Source: an uncultured Vampirovibrio sp. (GTDB lineage Bacteria; Cyanobacteriota; Vampirovibrionia; Gastranaerophilales; Gastranaerophilaceae). Taken from it: a stretch of DNA of 18,459 nt. Below the pieces are notes generated by a model. The model saw only the letters and a list, made by a program, of their open reading frames with translations, did not search any database and was not told where the DNA came from. The position numbers were made by a program, and so were the translations under genes. Positions 12,659 to 18,459 of the stretch are shown in pieces (position 1 is the stretch's first letter; every line of letters starts with the position of its first letter). The stretch is taken from assembly GCA_910579975.1 (NCBI GenBank), contig CAJTWU010000032.1, forward strand, positions 1 through 18,459, read 5' to 3'.

Positions 12659-13390
12659 ATGATTAGTTTTTTAGGTAAATGCATACAAAATCTCTTTTTG
12701 AGTGCAAAATATACATTGTCAGGCCGCTCAAGATTTGCTTCTGTTATTTCTCAAGCGGCGGCGATTAGTTATGACTCGCTTATTATATCACTGGTGATTG
12801 TTTTTGTATCTGCTGCTGTAATTGCAATACAAGTTTCGAAACAATTCCTTATGACCGGTGCAGAAGCTTATGTTGGCGGTTCAATTGCTGTTGTAATGAT
12901 TAGAGAAATTGCACCCGGGTTTGTTGCTTTGGCAATCGGAGCACGTGCTGGAACTGCTATTTCTGCTGAAATCGCAAACATGAAAGTAACTTCTCAAGTA
13001 GATGCTATAAAAACTTTAAAAGTTGATCCTGTAGGCTATTATTTTTCTCCAAGAATTATTGCTGCTGCAATTACCGTTCCAATGGTTGTTCTGATAGCTG
13101 AACTTGTTGGTATAGCCGGAGGTTTAGTTGTTTCTAATCACACCATAGGACTGCATCCGGCAAGATATATAAACTCTGTTTGGCTCTGGTTGAGTACAAA
13201 AGATATTTATATAAGTCTTCTTAAAGCTTTTGTGTTTGGAATTTTAATAGCTTTGGTTTGTGCAACTCAGGGTTATGAAACAACAGGCGGAGCGAAGGAT
13301 GTCGGTGTTTCTACAACAAAGGCTGCTGTATTATCAACAGTTTATATGTTGATGGCTGATTTTGTTATTAATATTATATTTTACCTATGA
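12659..13390 (+). CDS. mlaE: MlaE-family ABC transporter permease (lipid transport)
   Basis: The membrane subunit of an MlaFEDB-like ABC system that moves phospholipids between inner and outer membranes; plant TGD1 belongs to the same family. The 243 residues show the family layout: an amphipathic start, then about five membrane segments and the conserved block MIREIAPGFVALAIGARAGT followed by AISAEIANMKVTSQVDAIKT (residues about 80-119), then PRIIAAAITVPMVVLIAELVGI. The ATPase (MlaF) and MCE-domain (MlaD) partners are not in the window. The ATG has no ribosome site and lies at the predicted transcription start. It probably begins an operon with the sigma factor gene 33 bases downstream. A diderm envelope is implied. 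Confidence 0.9.
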   Translation: MISFLGKCIQNLFLSAKYTLSGRSRFASVISQAAAISYDSLIISLVIVFVSAAVIAIQVSKQFLMTGAEAYVGGSIAVVMIREIAPGFVALAIGARAGTAISAEIANMKVTSQVDAIKTLKVDPVGYYFSPRIIAAAITVPMVVLIAELVGIAGGLVVSNHTIGLHPARYINSVWLWLSTKDIYISLLKAFVFGILIALVCATQGYETTGGAKDVGVSTTKAAVLSTVYMLMADFVINIIFYL

Positions 13391-13423
13391 TTATGCTAAA
13401 ATGTCTTTAAGAGGAATTTAGAG

Positions 13424-14257
13424 TTGTCAAAAAATATGCCAAGTAATGACATTTACGGAAAAATTTCAGAGTGGCTTGATATTTACCACTCATCTGATGA
13501 TGAGCGTTTAAAAGTAGAGATAAAAACACAGATAGTTTCTTATATGATACCTGTTGTAAAACATATTGCCAGAACAATTGCAAGACGTTCTTACGACCCT
13601 ATTGAAGATATGACTCAGGCTGGATTTATTGGGCTTTTAAAAGCTATTGATAAATATTCTAAAGAAAAAAATGATAATTTCAGGGTTTATGCCGGTTATT
13701 TTATTATTGGTGAAATGAAACATTTTCTACGTGATAAGTTAAATATGATACGTGTTCCAGGACATATTCAGGAACTGGTTATTCGTATTAATAACTTTAC
13801 TAAAGACCTTACACAGGAAGAGATATTTAAATTAACAAGTGAAGATGTTGCTTCTGCTTTAGATGTACCAACTAAAAAAATTGATTTTGCGTTGCAAATT
13901 GATAGAAGAAAATCAACAGTTTCTTTGGAGGAAGTTTTTGATACAAGTGATGATAGTCTTGGTTATGAAGAAATAATTGCTTCTAATGATTACCAAAAAC
14001 AATCTGAGTATGCTGATATTAAAATTATTTTTGATGAAGTCGTAAATAAATTGCCTCCTGAAGAAAGAGTGCTGCTGGATATGTATTATAAACAAGATAT
14101 GACTCAAAAAGAGATAGCTGAGGCTCTTCAAATTTCCCAGATGGGTGTTTCACGAAGAATGAAGAACCTTTTCAATCTGATAAGTGATTTTGTTTGGGAA
14201 AATCCTGAATATCGTCAACGTATGAAAAGGAATGATAATGGAATCGTTACTGAATAA
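13424..14257 (+). CDS. Alternative RNA polymerase sigma factor, SigB/SigF (group 3) type
   Basis: A 277-residue sigma-70 family protein with regions 2, 3 and 4. Region 2 spans about 35-105, with PVVKHIARTIARR, DMTQAGFIGLLKAIDKY, and YAGYFIIGEMKHFLRDK, where the GExKHFLRDK ending is typical of SigB/SigF/SigG. Region 3 follows at VPGHIQELVIRI. Region 4 spans about 212-262, with LPPEERVLLDMYYKQDMTQKEIA and a helix-turn-helix SQMGVSRRMKNL. I start it at the TTG at 13424 because GAGG lies 9 bases upstream; the ATG at 13436 is too far from it. No anti-sigma or anti-anti-sigma gene is adjacent. It overlaps the prepilin peptidase gene by 20 bases. In cyanobacteria SigF governs pilin expression and motility, so pilus control is a reasonable guess. 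Confidence 0.88.
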   Translation: MSKNMPSNDIYGKISEWLDIYHSSDDERLKVEIKTQIVSYMIPVVKHIARTIARRSYDPIEDMTQAGFIGLLKAIDKYSKEKNDNFRVYAGYFIIGEMKHFLRDKLNMIRVPGHIQELVIRINNFTKDLTQEEIFKLTSEDVASALDVPTKKIDFALQIDRRKSTVSLEEVFDTSDDSLGYEEIIASNDYQKQSEYADIKIIFDEVVNKLPPEERVLLDMYYKQDMTQKEIAEALQISQMGVSRRMKNLFNLISDFVWENPEYRQRMKRNDNGIVTE

Positions 14258-15119
14258 TTATATTATATTTTGGGTTTGTATATTGGGTTTGTGCTTAGGA
14301 AGCTTTTTTAATGTTGTTATTTTACGCTCTTTAAGTGGAGAAAGTATTGTATTTCCAGCTTCTAAATGTCCTAAATGTAACCATAAACTCTATCCGTGGC
14401 ATAATATTCCTGTTCTATCCTATCTATGCTTACGTGGGAAATGTGCTTTCTGTAAAGAAAAAATCAGTATCCAGTACCCTATAATAGAACTTGTAACTAT
14501 GGGGCTTTATCTGTGGTGTTATTTGTCTTTTGGACTAAATTTAAAAACATTGTTTGCAATTATTATTGTATCTTGTCTTTTGATAATGACAGTAACTGAT
14601 TTGAAAGAAAAACTTGTAGATTGTAATATTGCAATCGGGCTTGGAGTAGTTGGTTTGGCTTATAATCACAATTGGGAGTCGGTTATGGGTATAATAACAG
14701 CTGTTATTTTATTTGAATTAGCGGCTCGAATTGGTTATTTGTTTACAAAAGACAGAGCATTTGGCGAAGCTGATACATATGTGGCAGCAGCTTTGGGTGC
14801 TTGCTTTGGTTTCACCGGTCTATGGAGCGTGCTTTTATATACGTTAATTTCTTCAATGCTTTTTACGGTACCTGTATTTTTGTATAGGCAGTATCGTAAG
14901 AATAATAAAGCTGTTTGCATTCTTTCTGTATTATTTACTTTGAGTGTTTTAGTTTTTAAACTTATTTGGGAGAATTACTACACACTTGCAGTTGTTGCAT
15001 TTAGTGGATTAGCACTTGCAATATTCATACTTAAAGGACTTAGAAAAGAGCCTTGCCCTCTATACTTACCTCTTGTACCGGCTTTTGCTTTGGGCGCTTT
15101 GTATTTTTTGTTTTTTTAG
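14238..15119 (+). CDS. Prepilin peptidase (PilD/GspO type, A24)
   Basis: An inner-membrane aspartic protease that removes the short leader of type IV prepilins and pseudopilins and methylates the new N-terminus. The N-terminal domain has LGSFFNVVILR, then the zinc-type CxxC pairs (Cys44/47 and Cys69/72) around PWHNIPVLSYLCLRG, and ISIQYPIIE. The two catalytic aspartates are Asp121 (VTDLKEKLVD) and Asp179 (AFGEADTYVAAALG). About eight membrane segments follow. The second site reads GEAD-T-Y instead of the common GxGD-x-K. I use the ATG at 14238 (293 residues) because AAAGGA lies 6 bases upstream; the ATG at 14232 would abut it. It sits in an operon behind the sigma factor. The two prepilins at 953-2565 are likely substrates. 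Confidence 0.93.
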   Translation: MESLLNNYIIFWVCILGLCLGSFFNVVILRSLSGESIVFPASKCPKCNHKLYPWHNIPVLSYLCLRGKCAFCKEKISIQYPIIELVTMGLYLWCYLSFGLNLKTLFAIIIVSCLLIMTVTDLKEKLVDCNIAIGLGVVGLAYNHNWESVMGIITAVILFELAARIGYLFTKDRAFGEADTYVAAALGACFGFTGLWSVLLYTLISSMLFTVPVFLYRQYRKNNKAVCILSVLFTLSVLVFKLIWENYYTLAVVAFSGLALAIFILKGLRKEPCPLYLPLVPAFALGALYFLFF

Positions 15120-15134
15120 TATAGAATTTCTATA
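15120..15134 (+). repeat. Short palindrome at the start of the 126-residue gene
   Basis: TATAGAA and TTCTATA flank a single T, and the last A is the first base of the ATG. It could be a small operator or an RNA fold covering the start codon, which has no Shine-Dalgarno sequence. Confidence 0.3.
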
Positions 15135-15514
15135 TGATTTATCCAACTCAAACAAGAAATTATTGTGTATTTGACGAAGCAAACATTAAACGAAATATTA
15201 ATGATATCAAGCTTTCTCTTGAAAACCCAAAATCAGAAGAAGGGGTTTTAGAAGATTTATATGCCCTTAATTTAATGCTTGATAAGGGGAATGATAGTGT
15301 AGCAGAACTTTATCCGACATTATCAAAATACAACAACACAAAATCACCAAATATTCAGACTTTCTTAGCCGGAATTTACCGTAAAACAAAAGTTCCTGAT
15401 GCGTTTGGTCCATTATGTGTAATGCTTATTCAAAATGCTATAAATCCGCATAAAGATTGTCCATTTGATCCTAATGAAGAAATTGGCGGTGCAATTTTGG
15501 ATTATTTGGCTTAA
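15134..15514 (+). CDS. Uncharacterised 126-residue protein
   Basis: I do not recognise this protein. It is soluble, with no signal peptide or membrane span, and mostly helical in character (VLEDLYALNLMLDKGNDSVAELYPTLSKYN), with a C-terminal part holding two cysteines and the stretch NPHKDCPFDPNEEIGGAILDYLA. It begins 14 bases after the prepilin peptidase stop codon on the same strand, so it is probably the last gene of the mlaE-sigma-peptidase operon, although no ribosome site precedes its ATG. It ends overlapping the convergent oxidoreductase gamma gene by 4 bases. The codon use resembles the neighbours, which supports a real gene. Function is unknown. Confidence 0.65.
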   Translation: MIYPTQTRNYCVFDEANIKRNINDIKLSLENPKSEEGVLEDLYALNLMLDKGNDSVAELYPTLSKYNNTKSPNIQTFLAGIYRKTKVPDAFGPLCVMLIQNAINPHKDCPFDPNEEIGGAILDYLA

Positions 15515-16047
15515 ACTAAACAACCGCTTCCAAGCTCAAGTGCTTTCATATTTAATGGCAAGAATTGTTTTTTCTTTTCTCCAAGAACTTTTTCAACACC
15601 TTTTGCAAGAAATTCTTGTTTAACTAAATTGCAAACAGAAGATAAAACTCCTAAGGATACCATATTAGTTACTTTACCGTTACCTAAATCATTTGCAATT
15701 TTTGTCATAGGTGCAAAAACATAATTAATATCAGCTCTTGGTTTAGTTTCAGCAACAAGAGTTGAATTTGCAACAATAGTACCGCCTGATTTTATTCTTT
15801 GAACAAATTTATCAAAAGACTGCTGGTTTAATACTAAAGCAAAATCAGTATCTTGTTTATGTACAGAGCTTACTTCAATATCAGAAACAACGATTTCGCA
15901 ATTTACAGTACCGCCACGCATTTCTGCACCATAACACGGATACCAGGTTACGTTTTTACCTTCAAGCATAAAAGCGTTTGCTAAGATTGTACCGGCAAGC
16001 AATACTCCTTGTCCGCCAAAACCGGCGATTATAAAATTCTTTTCCAT
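15511..16047 (-). CDS. 2-oxoacid:ferredoxin oxidoreductase, gamma subunit
   Basis: The 178-residue gamma subunit of a four-subunit 2-oxoacid:ferredoxin oxidoreductase of the VOR/KOR type. The family opening IIAGFGGQGVLLAG (residues 6-19) and the following YPCYGAEMRGG, CEIVVSD and the closing helices are all present, and the length is usual. It is the last gene of the delta-alpha-beta-gamma operon. Its ATG overlaps the beta stop codon by one base (TAATG), with GGAGG 8 bases upstream. In the complex this subunit is thought to help bind CoA. It ends by overlapping the unknown plus-strand gene by 4 bases; there is no terminator. Confidence 0.93.
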   Translation of the reverse strand: MEKNFIIAGFGGQGVLLAGTILANAFMLEGKNVTWYPCYGAEMRGGTVNCEIVVSDIEVSSVHKQDTDFALVLNQQSFDKFVQRIKSGGTIVANSTLVAETKPRADINYVFAPMTKIANDLGNGKVTNMVSLGVLSSVCNLVKQEFLAKGVEKVLGEKKKQFLPLNMKALELGSGCLV

Positions 16048-16799
16048 TATTTAGCCTCCTGTGTAACATCCTTAAATACTCCAAGAGGGAATACAGGAAT
16101 CATTTCTTCTTTAACTCTTTTGTGTGCTTCTACCGGTGACATATGCCAATTTGTAGGACATGATGAAAGTATTTCAACAAATCCAAATCCCAATCCTTGT
16201 TCTTGAACTTCAAAAGCCTTTTTAATAGCTTGTTTTGCCTGATTAATATGAGGAATGGTATCTAAAGCAACACGTGCAGAATAAGCTGTACCATCACAAA
16301 GAGCAATGTGTTCTGCTATTTTAATCGGATAACCGTTATAATCAATATTTCTACCAGTTGGAGATGTTGTTGTAATTTGTCCCATAATGGTTGTTGGACC
16401 CATTTGTCCGCCGGTCATACCATATGTAGTATTGTTAATACAAATAGCAGAAACTTTTTCACCACGAAGTGCAGTATGCATAGACTCGGCTAGACCGATA
16501 GAAGCAAAGTCGCCATCTCCCTGATATGTGAAAACAAATTTATTCGGATTTGCTCTTTTAACACCGGTAGCAGAGGCACAAGCTCTTCCATGCGGTGCTT
16601 CTATACAATCAATATCAAGAAAATCATACAAAAATACTGAACAGCCAATTGATGTAGAACAAATTGTTTTTTCTTGAAGGTTCATTTCGTCCAAAAGTTC
16701 AGCAACTAATCTAACTGCAACACCGTGGTCACAACCTGGACAAAAAGTATATTTAAAATCTTTTTTCATTGACTTAGGGATACTAAACACCTGCTGCAT
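16047..16799 (-). CDS. 2-oxoacid:ferredoxin oxidoreductase, beta (thiamine-diphosphate) subunit
   Basis: The 250-residue beta subunit carries thiamine diphosphate and does the decarboxylation. FCPGCDHG (Cys20, Cys23) and IGCSVFLYDF (Cys53) are the usual N-terminal cysteines, and the ThDP/Mg motif is GDGDFASIG (94-102) with INNTTYGMTGGQ (121-132) supplying the metal-binding Asn. PTTIMGQITTTSPTGR and SCPTNWHMSP close the family pattern. It overlaps the alpha gene by 17 bases, with GAGGTG before its ATG. This layout (separate alpha and beta, small gamma, two-cluster ferredoxin) fits the 2-oxoglutarate or branched-chain 2-oxoacid enzymes. The alpha subunit points to the branched-chain type. Confidence 0.93.
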   Translation of the reverse strand: MQQVFSIPKSMKKDFKYTFCPGCDHGVAVRLVAELLDEMNLQEKTICSTSIGCSVFLYDFLDIDCIEAPHGRACASATGVKRANPNKFVFTYQGDGDFASIGLAESMHTALRGEKVSAICINNTTYGMTGGQMGPTTIMGQITTTSPTGRNIDYNGYPIKIAEHIALCDGTAYSARVALDTIPHINQAKQAIKKAFEVQEQGLGFGFVEILSSCPTNWHMSPVEAHKRVKEEMIPVFPLGVFKDVTQEAK

Positions 16800-17856
16800 A
16801 TTTCACCTCTTTTTCTACTGCCGAAACAATTTCTTCTACGCTTAACCATTCTCCAACAGGTCTGTTAATCAAGCTAACTTCAGATTTTCCGTTAACAGCA
16901 TATTTAACATCTTTATACATTTGTCCCATATTCATTTCAACTACTGCAAAATCTTTTCCTAATCCTGCCAATTCTGAAATTCTCTTTTCAGGGAATGGAG
17001 AAAGTGTTACCGGTCTAAAGCATCCGGCTTTAATACCTTTTTGGCGAAGAACTTTCATCGCAGCTTTAATATTACGTGTCATAGAGCCAAAAGCTGTAAG
17101 TATAATATCGGCATCTTCAACTTCAAATTCTTCATAAGAAGTTTCGTTCTCAGCTATAACTTCAAATTTTTTGAACAAATCATAAATATGCTGATTTTGT
17201 TTCTTTTCATCCGGAGCGCAAGAATAAATAGCTCTTCCTTCTCTTCCTTTTGCACCGGTTAAAGCCCAGCTTGAAACATCAACATCAGGATAAGGATTTT
17301 TACCAAATGAAGCTGGTTCCATCATTTGTCCAAGTAAACCGTCAGCCAATAAAATAACAGGGTTTCTGTACTTTTGAGCCAAATAGAATGACCTGTAAGT
17401 TAAATCAATACATTCTTGAACAGTAGAAGGAGCAAGAACTATTATTTTATAATCACCATTTCCACCACCATAAACAGACTGGTTGTAATCACCTTGTGCC
17501 GGATAGATATATCCTAATCCCGGACCGGCTCTCATTACGTTTACTAATACAACAGGAACTTCATCACCGCAAGCATAAGATAAAGCTTCTTGCATTAAAG
17601 CAACAGCACATGAGGATGATGTTGTCATTGCCTTAATCCCCGTTGAAACGGCACCTATTACCATATTTATTGCAGCGAGTTCACTTTCTGCACAAACAAA
17701 CCCTCTTCCAAGTTCAGGCATTTTTGCACTTAAGTATTCCCCAATTTCTGTTTGAGGGGTCATAGGGTAACCAAAATAACATTGGCATCCGGCATTAATA
17801 GCAGCCTGTGCAATAGCGTAGTTTCCCTTTATTAAAACTTTTTCATCTTTTTCCAT
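16783..17856 (-). CDS. vorB: 2-oxoacid:ferredoxin oxidoreductase, alpha subunit, probably branched-chain (3-methyl-2-oxobutanoate) VorB type
   Basis: The 357-residue alpha subunit has the pyruvate:ferredoxin oxidoreductase N-terminal fold (about 1-230) and the C-terminal transketolase-like domain II (about 250-350). The stretches FGYPMTPQTEIGEYLSAKMPE, AESELAAINMVIGA, NVMRAGPGLGYI, QGDYNQSVYGGGNGDYKI and DGLLGQMMEPASF follow the pattern of VorB-type proteins, which oxidise branched-chain 2-oxoacids from valine, leucine and isoleucine to acyl-CoA while reducing ferredoxin. It follows the ferredoxin gene after 31 bases; AAAAGGA lies before the ATG. 2-Oxoglutarate is the alternative substrate. 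The reverse reaction, making branched amino acids from acyl-CoA, is also possible in fermenters. Confidence 0.9.
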   Translation of the reverse strand: MEKDEKVLIKGNYAIAQAAINAGCQCYFGYPMTPQTEIGEYLSAKMPELGRGFVCAESELAAINMVIGAVSTGIKAMTTSSSCAVALMQEALSYACGDEVPVVLVNVMRAGPGLGYIYPAQGDYNQSVYGGGNGDYKIIVLAPSTVQECIDLTYRSFYLAQKYRNPVILLADGLLGQMMEPASFGKNPYPDVDVSSWALTGAKGREGRAIYSCAPDEKKQNQHIYDLFKKFEVIAENETSYEEFEVEDADIILTAFGSMTRNIKAAMKVLRQKGIKAGCFRPVTLSPFPEKRISELAGLGKDFAVVEMNMGQMYKDVKYAVNGKSEVSLINRPVGEWLSVEEIVSAVEKEVKYAAGV

Positions 17857-17874
17857 ACTTAATTCCTTTTTATA

Positions 17875-17897
17875 TAAGGGTAATAATTTATCCCTTA
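17875..17897 (-). promoter_or_regulatory. Intercistronic hairpin between the ferredoxin and alpha subunit genes
   Basis: TAAGGG (17875-17880) and CCCTTA (17892-17897) form a 6-bp stem around an AT-rich 11-base loop. It straddles the ferredoxin stop codon and lies 18 bases before the alpha start. With no T-run it is not a terminator; it may affect stability or the ratio of the products. Confidence 0.35.
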
Positions 17898-18097
17898 AAT
17901 ACTTCTATAGCCATATCAGGACATCTTTTTGCACACATTGCACATCCTAAACATTGATTATCTTTATCTTCAAACTCTACAAGGTAATCTCCAAGACGGT
18001 TTGTTTTGTCTGATTTTTTGATAAGTCCCTTTGGGCAAGTGTTTACACATAAATAACATGATTTACAACGTGAATTGTTAATTTTTATTAAGCTCAT
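17888..18097 (-). CDS. 4Fe-4S ferredoxin subunit (delta) of the 2-oxoacid oxidoreductase
   Basis: A 69-residue two-cluster bacterial ferredoxin. The two CxxCxxCxxxC(P) motifs are at Cys11-14-17-21 (CKSCYLCVNTCP) and Cys49-52-55-59 (CLGCAMCAKRCP), which predicts two [4Fe-4S] clusters. It is the first gene of the operon and supplies the electron-wiring subunit that passes electrons from the beta subunit to free ferredoxin. TAGGAG precedes the ATG at 18097. The length and position match the KorD/VorD-type delta subunit. Confidence 0.93.
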   Translation of the reverse strand: MSLIKINNSRCKSCYLCVNTCPKGLIKKSDKTNRLGDYLVEFEDKDNQCLGCAMCAKRCPDMAIEVFKG

Positions 18098-18120
18098 ACT
18101 TAACTCCTACTCTAATAAAA

Positions 18121-18129
18121 ATTATAGCA
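18121..18129 (-). promoter_or_regulatory. Extended -10 promoter of the 2-oxoacid oxidoreductase operon
   Basis: On the minus strand TGCTATAAT (18129-18121) is a perfect extended -10 element. No good -35 is visible 17 bases upstream. The leader would be about 18 bases with TAGGAG. Confidence 0.5.
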
Positions 18130-18197
18130 TTAACAATATTTTCAGACTTCTATTGTAACGAATTGTAAAAAAAGCTTCTGAAAGTGTTATTGGTTTT

Positions 18198-18225
18198 TTG
18201 TTGTGAGGAATTAAAAGAATATAAG
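18198..18225 (+). promoter_or_regulatory. Possible promoter of the flagellin gene
   Basis: TTGTTG (18198-18203), a 16-base spacer and TATAAG (18220-18225). No clear FliA/SigD-type site (TAAA plus GCCGATAA) was found, which is unusual for a flagellin gene. The call is weak. Confidence 0.25.
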
Positions 18226-18267
18226 AGCAAGGAAGGCTTTTAAAATATTCAAAGAAGGAGTCGTAAG

Positions 18268-18459
18268 ATGGCATTAACTATTAATACAAATATATCATCA
18301 CTGGTAGCTCAAAGAAATTTGGCAAAAGCTACAACCGGTTTAAATCAGGCAATTGAAAGAATGACTACCGGTTATAAAATTAACCATGCAAAGGATAATG
18401 CAGCAGGATATTCAATTGCAAAGAACTGGGAAACTCAATTGGGTTCATTAGATGTAGCA
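18268..18459 (+). CDS. Flagellin, N-terminal part, runs off right edge
   Basis: The first 64 residues of a flagellin. The conserved D0/D1 N-terminal helix is plain: INTNISSLVAQRNLAKA, LNQAIERMTTGYKIN and AKDNAAGYSIA, matching the family pattern (I)NTN..SL.AQ..L......L....ERLSSG.RIN.A.DDAAG. AAGGAG lies 7 bases before the ATG. The central and C-terminal parts lie outside the window, so length and number of paralogues cannot be judged. Flagellin subunits are exported by the flagellar type III apparatus without a signal peptide, consistent with the sequence. It diverges from the oxidoreductase operon. The presence of flagellin implies motility or a relict of it. Confidence 0.95.
   Translation, partial: MALTINTNISSLVAQRNLAKATTGLNQAIERMTTGYKINHAKDNAAGYSIAKNWETQLGSLDVA

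Overview
This is an AT-rich, gene-dense bacterial chromosome segment with standard stop codons and no tRNA, rRNA, CRISPR array or insertion sequence. The gene set suggests a strictly fermentative, motile, diderm bacterium. It includes a flagellin, short prepilins with the leader G|FTLAEVLITLG, a prepilin peptidase, an MlaE-type lipid permease, a SigB/SigF-like sigma factor and a ferredoxin-dependent 2-oxoacid oxidoreductase. That combination, and especially the prepilin signature, is what I associate with non-photosynthetic gut relatives of cyanobacteria (Gastranaerophilales / Melainabacteria). The lineage is an inference from recalled family features, not from a search.

Left part (1-2600): the 5' part of pnp (polynucleotide phosphorylase) on the minus strand has a consensus-like promoter and a stem-loop at the predicted 5' end of its mRNA. 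Next come two divergently transcribed prepilin-like genes. They share a 146-bp perfectly identical inverted block and near-identical palindromic leader repeats, but their middles have diverged. Each gene ends at a strong terminator.

Ribosomal/secretion block (2599-5430): rpsE-rpmD-rplO-secY runs on the minus strand. It is the tail of the spc operon detached from rplR, and it starts at its own promoter(s) behind a structured leader. rpsE carries a long acidic-then-basic N-terminal extension. Divergent from it is a 549-residue TPR protein of unknown role.

Middle (7208-12552): a DnaJ-like protein with half the usual zinc region is followed, overlapping, by queE (7-deazaguanine synthesis). Facing away is an Lrp-family regulator overlapping a class I aminotransferase, an autoregulated amino-acid pair as in yugG-alaT of Bacillus. 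Convergent with these is a small operon of a four-cysteine TSCPD protein and an NAD-type isocitrate dehydrogenase, preceded by an EF-hand protein.

Right part (12659-15514): a probable operon of mlaE, a SigB/SigF-like sigma factor, prepilin peptidase (overlapping the sigma gene) and a 126-residue unknown protein. In cyanobacteria SigF is tied to type IV pilus genes, so the sigma/peptidase overlap and the prepilins elsewhere in the window may belong to one pilus or pseudopilus programme. Finally a four-gene 2-oxoacid (probably branched-chain) ferredoxin oxidoreductase operon in the order delta-alpha-beta-gamma on the minus strand diverges from the start of a flagellin gene that runs off the right edge.

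No stretch longer than 300 bases lacks a gene. The longest gaps are 5261-5555 (leader and promoters of rpsE) and 1661-1893 (divergent prepilin promoters and repeats).
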